From positions 23,335-41,438 of the forward strand of contig DIUN01000032.1 in assembly GCA_002423025.1 (NCBI GenBank): DNA of 18,104 bases, written 5' to 3'. The notes under the pieces are model-generated. The model saw only the letters and a list, made by a program, of their open reading frames with translations. It did not search any database and had not been told where the DNA came from. This document shows, piece after piece, positions 9,230 to 14,689 of the stretch (position 1 is its first letter; every line of letters starts with the position of its first letter). The stretch is from Sphingomonadales bacterium UBA6157. Lineage in GTDB: Bacteria; Pseudomonadota; Alphaproteobacteria; Sphingomonadales; Sphingomonadaceae. The translations under genes were made by a program, and so were the position numbers.

Positions 9230-9248
9230 GAAGCGGCTGTGGCGGCGG

Positions 9249-9803
9249 CTAGAGCTTGGGCAGCGTGACGCCGCGCTGGCCCATGTATTTGCCGGCGCGG
9301 TCTGCATAGGTCACTTCGCAGGGCTCGTTGCCCTTGAGGAACAGGAACTGGCAGGCGCCCTCATTGGCATAGATGCGCGCCGGCAGCGGCGTGGTGTTGG
9401 AGAACTCCAGCGTCACATGGCCCTCCCAGCCCGGCTCCAGCGGCGTGACATTCACGATGATGCCGCAGCGGGCATAGGTGGATTTGCCGAGGCAGATGAC
9501 CAGCACATCGCTCGGCACGCGGAAATATTCCACCGTGCGGGCCAGCGCGAAGCTGTTGGGCGGGATGATGCAGCAATCGGTCTTGCGATCGACAAAGCTG
9601 TTCTGGTTGAAATCCTTGGGGTCGACGATGGCGGAATTGACGTTGGTGAAGATCTTGAACTCGTCCGAAACCCGCGCGTCATAGCCATAGGAGGACAGGC
9701 CGTAGCTGATGACGCCATCACGGGTCTGCCGATCGACAAAGGGCTCGATCATGGCATGGGTGAGCGCCTGCTCGCGGATCCAGCGATCGGATTGGACGGA
9801 CAT
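9249..9803 (-). CDS. dcd: dCTP deaminase
   Basis: Trimeric cytoplasmic enzyme that deaminates dCTP to dUTP, feeding thymidylate synthesis. It has 184 residues, the usual alphaproteobacterial length. Active-site residues can be placed by alignment with E. coli Dcd: Ser108 and Arg112 in GKSTYARCG, and the catalytic glutamate Glu133 in VTLEFSN. ISYGLSSYGYDARV near residue 32 and the C-terminal AGKYMGQRGVTLPKL are also characteristic. It looks like the deaminase-only form, since no bifunctional dUTPase signature is evident; this distinction is by similarity. The ATG abuts the UPF0262 stop directly (TGA then ATG, no gap), so translation is probably coupled. Confidence 0.97.
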   Translation of the reverse strand: MSVQSDRWIREQALTHAMIEPFVDRQTRDGVISYGLSSYGYDARVSDEFKIFTNVNSAIVDPKDFNQNSFVDRKTDCCIIPPNSFALARTVEYFRVPSDVLVICLGKSTYARCGIIVNVTPLEPGWEGHVTLEFSNTTPLPARIYANEGACQFLFLKGNEPCEVTYADRAGKYMGQRGVTLPKL

Positions 9804-10298
9804 TCAATGACCCTTGATGTGCAGGACGCAGATGAGCGTGAACAGCCGCCGGGCGGTATCGAAATCAACGATGACCTTGCTTTCGAGACGGTCCTTCAGC
9901 GCTTCGGCGGCATCGTTGTGGATGGCCCGGCGCGCCATGTCGATGGTTTCGATCTGCTGCGGCGAGGATTGGCGGATGGCCTGGAAATAGCTGTCACAGA
10001 TGGCGAAATAATCGCGCACGGTGCGGCGGAACGGGGCGAGCGGCAGCACGAAGCTGTCCAGCGCGCGATCATCGGCGGCGGCGATGGCGATGGTCAGCCG
10101 GCCCTCCTCGACGCCGAGCATGACCTTGTAGGGGCCGTGATAGCCCTGCTCGTCGGCGGCAACCGGCTGGAAGAGATTGCCCTCCAGCAGATCGAAGATG
10201 GCGACGCGGCGCTCCTGCTCGATATCGGCATTGCGCCACAGGATGGTGCGCTCATCGAGCTTGATGTCGATGATGCGATAATCGGTGGCGGCGCTCAT
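9804..10298 (-). CDS. UPF0262 family protein
   Basis: A 164-residue soluble protein recognised as UPF0262, an alphaproteobacterial family without a known function. Recognisable segments are RIIDIKLDERTILWRNADIEQERRVAIFDLLE-type sequence at the start, GPYKVMLGVEEGRLTIAI in the middle, and RRAIHNDAAEALKDRLESK followed by FDTARRLFTLICVLHIKGH at the end. It overlaps the upstream serine hydrolase stop by 4 bp (ATGA) and its stop touches the dcd ATG, so it is embedded in the operon. From memory this family usually sits next to hisD, which is missing here. Confidence 0.9.
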   Translation of the reverse strand: MSAATDYRIIDIKLDERTILWRNADIEQERRVAIFDLLEGNLFQPVAADEQGYHGPYKVMLGVEEGRLTIAIAAADDRALDSFVLPLAPFRRTVRDYFAICDSYFQAIRQSSPQQIETIDMARRAIHNDAAEALKDRLESKVIVDFDTARRLFTLICVLHIKGH

Positions 10299-11431
10299 TG
10301 CTTGACGACCGCGGGCTTGGCGAGCGTGGGTTTGACGGCCGTGGGCTTTGCAGCCGGTGCCGGGATGCTGTTGACTAGCCGGCCGAGCGCGGCGCGCACC
10401 GGGGCCAGCACATCGTCCTGCGTCTTGCCGAGGCGCACCACGACAAGCCGCTTCGAGGGCACGATGACGACATATTGGCCAAGATGGCCATTGGCGGAAT
10501 AGGCGTCGATCGGCCCCTGGTCGGCAAACAGCGCGCTGTTGCCGCCGACAGCGCCGGGGCGGTTGAGCCAGAACTGGCCACCATAGCCGGGGTTGGTCGG
10601 GGCGGGGGTGCGCACGAAGCTCACCCAGTCCGGCCGCACGACCTCGCGGCCGGCGACGGTGCCGTTGTTGAGGTAGAGCTGGCCGAAATTTGCCCAGTCC
10701 CGCGCCGTGGCGTGGCAGAGCGAGCCGCCGAGCAGCGTGCCCTGCGGATCATATTCGCAGATCAGGCTGGGCATGGCGGCGGGGCCGGAGAGCCGCTCGA
10801 TGATGAAGCTGCGCATGGCGGCGCGGCGCTCGGCGGGGGTTTTTGCCTCCGGCGCCAGCGTGCGCACGGCGATGCCGGCGAGGATGTGCGTGGTGAGCGT
10901 GGAATATTCGAACACCGTGCCGGGCTTGCTCTCCAGCGGCGCGGCGGTGGCATGGGCGAGAATGTCACCGCTCTTGTCGGCAAACAGCGCGCGGTTGGTA
11001 TCGGCCAGCTCCGGCGGGTCCGATTCGATGTGCTTGAGGCCGGATTCCATGTGGAGCAGCTGGCGCAGGGTGATCTGCGCGCGGGGATCATCCGGCTTGG
11101 CGCGCCACTCCGGCACCGGGGCCGGGCTGTCGAGATCGAGCTTTGCCTCCGCGACCAGCTCGCCAATGAGCGTCGCGGTGATCGACTTGGCCATCGACCA
11201 GCTGATGAAGCGGTTGCCGGGGCCATAGCCAGGGCCGTAGCGCTCGTAGAGGATCTTGCCATCCTGCAGCACCAGCACGGCGCGGGTTTCCGCCAGCCTG
11301 GGGTCGGTGAAGAACGCGTCCGCTGCCGGCAGCGCCGCCGGGCGCACGGGCGCGGGCTGGGCGGCGGCCGGCGCAAGCGCTGCCATGCCGAGCCCGAGGG
11401 CCAGCACAAACAGGCTTGATTGCAACCGCAT
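10295..11431 (-). CDS. Exported serine hydrolase (beta-lactamase / penicillin-binding-protein fold)
   Basis: A 378-residue protein with an N-terminal signal peptide (MRLQSSLFVLALGLGMAALA, then PAAAQ), so it is probably periplasmic. It carries the serine beta-lactamase-like fold: the SxxK nucleophile motif is Ser79-Met-Ala-Lys82 in FISWSMAKSITATLIG, a tyrosine candidate lies in FEYSTLTTHILAG, and an HxG-type motif is in ANGHLGQYVVIVP. RQLLHMESGL is the family's usual helix. Such proteins include esterases, amide and 6-aminohexanoate-dimer hydrolases and peptidases; the substrate is unknown. The C-terminus is a Lys-Pro-rich tail. I chose the ATG at 11429-11431 because it starts the signal peptide; an ATG at 11453-11455 would add 8 residues. 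It is the first gene of the six-gene minus-strand run. Confidence 0.87.
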   Translation of the reverse strand: MRLQSSLFVLALGLGMAALAPAAAQPAPVRPAALPAADAFFTDPRLAETRAVLVLQDGKILYERYGPGYGPGNRFISWSMAKSITATLIGELVAEAKLDLDSPAPVPEWRAKPDDPRAQITLRQLLHMESGLKHIESDPPELADTNRALFADKSGDILAHATAAPLESKPGTVFEYSTLTTHILAGIAVRTLAPEAKTPAERRAAMRSFIIERLSGPAAMPSLICEYDPQGTLLGGSLCHATARDWANFGQLYLNNGTVAGREVVRPDWVSFVRTPAPTNPGYGGQFWLNRPGAVGGNSALFADQGPIDAYSANGHLGQYVVIVPSKRLVVVRLGKTQDDVLAPVRAALGRLVNSIPAPAAKPTAVKPTLAKPAVVKQ

Positions 11432-11468
11432 GATGGCGTCTCGTTTCAGGAGCATGGTCGCACGGTAG

Positions 11469-11474
11469 AAGGGG
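11469..11474 (+). promoter_or_regulatory. Ribosome binding site for the small membrane-anchored protein
   Basis: aagggg lies 7 bp before the GTG at 11482 and supports that start. It falls within the 50-bp divergent gap (11432-11481), which must also hold any promoter elements for the serine hydrolase operon in the other direction. Confidence 0.5.
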
Positions 11475-11481
11475 CAGGCGC

Positions 11482-11814
11482 GTGAACGCAAGACAGGGCT
11501 TCAATCGTTGGTGGATTTGGGGTCCGGTGTTGCTGCTTTCCCTCCTCGCCGGGCTGTGGCTGGGGCTGAAATACAGCAGCATCGGCAAGCGCGCCGAGCT
11601 TGGCGCCGGTTACATGGCGCATGTCGTGTGCTCGTGCCGCTATGTCGGCAACCGGGACATGGCGAGCTGCGAGACCGACCGCGAGCCGGGTACCGAGATC
11701 GTCAAGCTGGTCGATGACGAGCAGCGGCGGCGCATCACCGCCTCGGTGCCGCTGCTTTCCAGCCGCACGGCCACCTATGATCCGGAATATGGCTGCTCGC
11801 TCGATAAACCCTAG
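11482..11814 (+). CDS. Small membrane-anchored cysteine-containing protein, resembling a detached N-terminal domain of serine hydrolases
   Basis: A 110-residue protein of unknown function starting with GTG. One hydrophobic helix at residues 11-30 should anchor it, with the rest in the periplasm. Four cysteines lie after the helix (Cys50, Cys52, Cys63, Cys105), including a CxC pair, and could form disulfides. The pattern GYMAHVVCSCRYVGNRD, then RRRITASV, then ATYDPEYGCSL recalls the short domain that precedes the beta-lactamase fold in many CubicO-type serine hydrolases (GYKAKxLCSxVFVSGR and YRxGLGCTL, from memory). The divergent neighbour is a serine hydrolase lacking that domain. A functional link is inference. 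The stop TAG lies in a 10-bp direct repeat that borders the downstream hairpin. Confidence 0.7.
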   Translation: MNARQGFNRWWIWGPVLLLSLLAGLWLGLKYSSIGKRAELGAGYMAHVVCSCRYVGNRDMASCETDREPGTEIVKLVDDEQRRRITASVPLLSSRTATYDPEYGCSLDKP

Positions 11815-11818
11815 AGCC
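11809..11818. repeat. Left 10-bp direct repeat bordering the large hairpin
   Basis: The sequence ccctagagcc recurs exactly at 11927-11936. This copy contains the TAG stop of the small membrane-anchored protein and lies 10 bp before the left arm of the hairpin. It resembles a target-site duplication, but a chance match favoured by two TAG stops is not excluded. Confidence 0.45.
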
Positions 11819-11828
11819 TTTGTTTGCA

Positions 11829-11914
11829 GGCGGCACCGGCCCGCTCCCCCGCCCGGCCACCCAATTCCAGTTTACGCTGTGGGTGGCCGGGCGGGGGAGC
11901 GGGCCGGTGCCGCC
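11829..11914. repeat. Perfect 35-bp-arm inverted repeat (hairpin) between convergent genes
   Basis: The arm at 11829-11863 is the exact reverse complement of 11880-11914, with a 16-nt spacer (attccagtttacgctg). The arms are almost pure G and C, beginning ggcggcaccggcccgctccc. It sits between the convergent stops of the small protein (11814) and corA (11929). Transcripts from either side would form a very stable stem, so it may end or stabilise both mRNAs. However, no T-run follows the stem on either strand, so it is not a standard intrinsic terminator. Perfect arms and flanking direct repeats suggest a dispersed palindromic element or a short MITE-like insertion. Confidence 0.85.
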
Positions 11915-11926
11915 CAACTGAAAAGC

Positions 11927-11936
11927 CCCTAGAGCC
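11927..11936. repeat. Right 10-bp direct repeat bordering the large hairpin
   Basis: Exact second copy of ccctagagcc, 12 bp after the right arm of the hairpin. It contains, on the minus strand, the TAG stop of the CorA gene. Together with the copy at 11809-11818 it brackets the hairpin nearly symmetrically. Confidence 0.45.
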
Positions 11937-12909
11937 AGCCGCGCCAGCGGAAGAAAGCAAAGGGCAGCACCGCCGAGAGCAGCATCAGCACCAGCGCAAA
12001 GGGGTAGCCCAGCGCCCAGCGCAGCTCCGGCATGACATCGAAGTTCATGCCGTAGATGCCGGCGACCAGCGTTGGCGGCATGAAGACGATGGCGCTGACC
12101 GAAAAGATCTTCAGCACGGCGTTCTGCTCGATCGAGATCAGCCCCAGCGAGGCATCGAGCAGGAAGGTAACGTTGCTGCCTAGGTAACTGGCATGGTCGG
12201 TGAGCGAGCCGAGATCGCGGCTGAGGCTCTTCACATGGGCGGCAATATCGGCGCTCTTGGGCGCAGCGAACGCCAGATAGCCCATGGCGCGGGTGAGGCT
12301 GACGGCGGAATCGCGGGATTTGGACAGTGCATCCTGCGCCGCGCCGATCCGCACCAGCAGCGCCTGCAGCGCCAGGTTGGAGACGCGCTGCTGGGTCGTG
12401 TTGTCCCGCGCGCGGCGGAAGGCCTGTTGCGAGATGGCGTCGATCTCGCGGCCGATATGCTCGATGCTGTCGGCCAGCCGGTCCACCACCGCATCGAGCA
12501 GGCGCACCAGCACCATCGGCGCGGTACCGCACATCTGCGGCGAGCGCTCGGCATGAGCGGCAAAGCGATCAAAGGCTGTCACCTCCTCGTAGCGCAGCGT
12601 TACCAGCCGCGTGGGGGTGAGGATGAAGCTGACGGCCTGGCTCTGCGGATGCCCGTCGATGATGCCGGTGGCGAGCGTTGCCGTCATGAAGATCGCGCCA
12701 TCCTCCTGGTAGAGCCGGCTGGAGGTTTCGATCTCGTCCATGTCCTCCCGGGTCGGCACGCTGATGCCGAGGCTGCGCTCGACCAGCGCATCCTCCTCGC
12801 GGCTCGGGCGCAGCACATCGATCCACAAGGCGTCGGCGGGCAGCGCGCCATCCTCCGGCACGATGCTGCCGGCCAGGCCTTCGGCAGTGGGGCAATAGGC
12901 GCGCAGCAT
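11929..12909 (-). CDS. corA: CorA family magnesium/divalent cation channel
   Basis: A 326-residue channel for Mg2+ (and possibly Co2+) in the inner membrane, working as a pentamer. The defining selectivity motif YGMNF is present with Gly287-Met288-Asn289, between two C-terminal hydrophobic helices (about 267-286 and 302-320). The long N-terminal part is the cytoplasmic alpha/beta funnel domain, with helices such as LLDAVVDRLADSIEHIGREIDAIS. The ending FFRWRGWL provides the basic C-terminal tail typical of CorA. The ATG is preceded by a plausible GGAG. A ZntB-like zinc transporter is less likely given the YGMNFDVMPEL context. It is divergent from the cytochrome b gene and convergent with the small protein gene. 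Confidence 0.93.
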   Translation of the reverse strand: MLRAYCPTAEGLAGSIVPEDGALPADALWIDVLRPSREEDALVERSLGISVPTREDMDEIETSSRLYQEDGAIFMTATLATGIIDGHPQSQAVSFILTPTRLVTLRYEEVTAFDRFAAHAERSPQMCGTAPMVLVRLLDAVVDRLADSIEHIGREIDAISQQAFRRARDNTTQQRVSNLALQALLVRIGAAQDALSKSRDSAVSLTRAMGYLAFAAPKSADIAAHVKSLSRDLGSLTDHASYLGSNVTFLLDASLGLISIEQNAVLKIFSVSAIVFMPPTLVAGIYGMNFDVMPELRWALGYPFALVLMLLSAVLPFAFFRWRGWL

Positions 12910-12968
12910 GGGCTCTCCGGCTTTCCCCTGATGCCAGCCGCTGGGCGCGGCGGCATGGACGGTTGAGA

Positions 12969-13020
12969 AACTGCCTGCCAGCGGCGTAACCTGCGGTCAA
13001 TTGCCGGCGAACTGCCTGCC
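12969..13020. repeat. 11-bp direct repeat in the corA/cytochrome b divergent region
   Basis: aactgcctgcc occurs at 12969-12979 and again at 13010-13020, 41 bp apart (about four helical turns). The rest of the 132-bp gap 12910-13041 shows no convincing sigma-70 boxes. The spacing is compatible with two sites for one regulator on the same face of the DNA, but this is only suggestive. Confidence 0.35.
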
Positions 13021-13041
13021 GAGCATCAAGGAGAGCCGGGG

Positions 13042-13899
13042 ATGGCGACAGTGCCAATCGAGCAAGCGCCGCCGGCCGGCACGCTTGTCGTCAAGCGGCA
13101 CAGTGCAGTCGTGCGGCTGGCGCATTGGCTCAATGCGCTGGCGATGGTGTTTCTCATCGGCACCGGGCTGAATATCTTCAATGCCCACCCGATGCTCTAC
13201 TGGGGCGAATATGGTGCCACTGCCGATGCGGACAGGCGCTGGCTGAGCATTGCCGCCGCCGGCCGCAAGGGCGGGCCTTATGGCTATGTCGAGATCGGCT
13301 CGCTGCGGGTGGAAACCACCGGCGTGCTCGGGCTTTCCACCGGCGCCAACGGCCAGCTGCAGGCGCTGGGCTTTCCCGGCTGGGCGACCTTCCCGAGCTA
13401 TCGGGACCTTGGCACGGCACGGAACTGGCACTTCTTCTGGGCCTGGGTGCTGATTCTCAACGGCTTGCTCTATCTTGGCCATGGGCTGGTGAGCGGCCAT
13501 ATCCGGCGGGATATCCTGCCGCGGCTCAAGGAGCTGGCCCCGGCCAATGTGCTGCACGATATCGCCCGCCACGCCCGGCTGGACTTTCCCAAGGGCGAGG
13601 AGGCACGGCGCTACCATGTGCTGCAGAAGCTGGCCTATGGCGGCATGGTGCTGGTGCTGGTGCCGCTGGTCATCTTCACCGGGCTCGGCATGTCACCGGG
13701 CATGAACGCCGCCTGGCCGTGGCTGCTGGAGCTGTTCGGCGGCCGGGCCAGCGCCCGCTCGCTGCACTTCGTCGCGATGGCGCTGATTGTGGGCTTCATC
13801 GTCGTCCATCTGCTGATGGTGCTGCTGGCCGGGCCGATCAACGGCATCCGCGCCATGGTGACCGGCAAGCTGCGCATCGCCCGGGAGAGCCTGACATGA
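13042..13899 (+). CDS. Membrane cytochrome b (FdhI / b561-type), partner of a molybdopterin enzyme
   Basis: A 285-residue inner-membrane di-heme cytochrome b domain protein. Hydrophobic helices lie near residues 26-46, 128-150, 200-222 and 238-262. Candidate heme ligands are His28 (RLAHWLN), His130 or His147 in the second helix region, and His242 with His256; the 14-residue spacing of the last pair matches the ligand pair in the formate dehydrogenase gamma subunit. A long loop of about 75 residues separates helices 1 and 2. It should pass electrons between quinone and the periplasmic molybdopterin protein encoded by the next gene, which it overlaps by 4 bp (ATGA). A good Shine-Dalgarno, aaggag at 13028-13033, sits 8 bp before the ATG. 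Confidence 0.87.
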   Translation: MATVPIEQAPPAGTLVVKRHSAVVRLAHWLNALAMVFLIGTGLNIFNAHPMLYWGEYGATADADRRWLSIAAAGRKGGPYGYVEIGSLRVETTGVLGLSTGANGQLQALGFPGWATFPSYRDLGTARNWHFFWAWVLILNGLLYLGHGLVSGHIRRDILPRLKELAPANVLHDIARHARLDFPKGEEARRYHVLQKLAYGGMVLVLVPLVIFTGLGMSPGMNAAWPWLLELFGGRASARSLHFVAMALIVGFIVVHLLMVLLAGPINGIRAMVTGKLRIARESLT

Positions 13900-14681
13900 G
13901 CCTGATCTCACGGCGGCGGCTGTTCAGCGCCGGCGGCGCGGCGGCGGGCGGGTTGCTGCTCTCCGGCTGCGACGGGCTGGTGCGCGACGAGAAGCTCAAG
14001 CGCATCATCGGCTCGGCCGAGGCCGCCACCCAGCGCTGGCAGCGGCTGGTGGGCCGCGATGGCCTGGCGCAGGAGTTTGCGCTCAGCGATCTCTCGCCGG
14101 TGTTCAAGGCCAATGGCACGCAGAACCCGCGCGAGGCGGAGTATCAGGCCCATGCGGCGCGGGGCTTTGCCGATTGGCGGCTGGCCATCACCGGCCTTGT
14201 CACCACGCCGATGAGCCTCAGCCTGGCGGACATCCGCCGGCTGCCGGCGCGCACCCAGATCACCCGGCATGATTGTGTCGAGGGCTGGAGCGCCATCGGC
14301 CAATGGACCGGGCCGCAGCTTGGCCTGCTGCTCAAGGCGGCGGGGCTGAAGCCGGATGCGCGCTATGTGGTGTTCCGCTGTGCCGACAATTACGGCGGCG
14401 AGGTGGACAAGGGCGGGTCGCAATCCACCTCGATCTATTATGAGAGCGTCGATCTGGTCGATGCCTTTCATCCGCAGACGATCGTGGCGCACAGCATGAA
14501 CGGTGCGCCGCTGGGCGTTCCGCATGGCGCGCCGCTTCGCATGCGGATCGAGCGTCAGCTCGGTTACAAGCACGCCAAATATCTCGTCGGGATCGATGTG
14601 GTGGCCTCCCTTGCCGGCTATGGGCGCGGCAAGGGAGGCTATTGGGAAGACCGTGGCTATGAGTGGTATGCGGGGATCTAG
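13896..14681 (+). CDS. Tat-exported molybdopterin-dependent oxidoreductase lipoprotein (sulfite oxidase / MsrP fold)
   Basis: A 261-residue periplasmic oxidoreductase. The N-terminus has a twin-arginine signal (SRRRLFSAGG) followed by a lipobox LSGC with Cys25, so it is probably exported folded and then lipidated. Asp26 after the cysteine would, by the E. coli rule, keep it at the inner membrane. The sulfite-oxidase-type molybdopterin domain shows the Mo-ligand cysteine Cys127 in HDCVEGWSAIGQWTG, then YVVFRCADNYGG and HGAPLRMRIERQLGYKHAKY. The open frame extends far upstream inside the cytochrome gene; the ATG at 13896 is chosen because it starts the Tat signal and overlaps the cytochrome stop by 4 bp. 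The substrate is unknown; its partner is a b561-type cytochrome, not MsrQ/YedZ. Confidence 0.9.
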   Translation: MSLISRRRLFSAGGAAAGGLLLSGCDGLVRDEKLKRIIGSAEAATQRWQRLVGRDGLAQEFALSDLSPVFKANGTQNPREAEYQAHAARGFADWRLAITGLVTTPMSLSLADIRRLPARTQITRHDCVEGWSAIGQWTGPQLGLLLKAAGLKPDARYVVFRCADNYGGEVDKGGSQSTSIYYESVDLVDAFHPQTIVAHSMNGAPLGVPHGAPLRMRIERQLGYKHAKYLVGIDVVASLAGYGRGKGGYWEDRGYEWYAGI

Positions 14682-14689
14682 CCTCCGTC

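Noticed and set aside
9230..9307. Longer N-terminus for RarD starting at 9307
   Set aside because: The extra 26 residues lie over the 3' end of dcd and are not membrane-like, while the ATG at 9229 gives the normal RarD beginning.
11829..11914. Hairpin as a standard intrinsic terminator
   Set aside because: No T-run follows the stem on either strand, and the 35-bp perfect arms are much longer than usual terminator stems. Factor-dependent termination remains possible.
13125..13895. Upstream extension of the molybdopterin enzyme frame through the cytochrome b gene
   Set aside because: The Tat signal and lipobox start exactly at the ATG at 13896, and the extension is an out-of-frame reading of the cytochrome.
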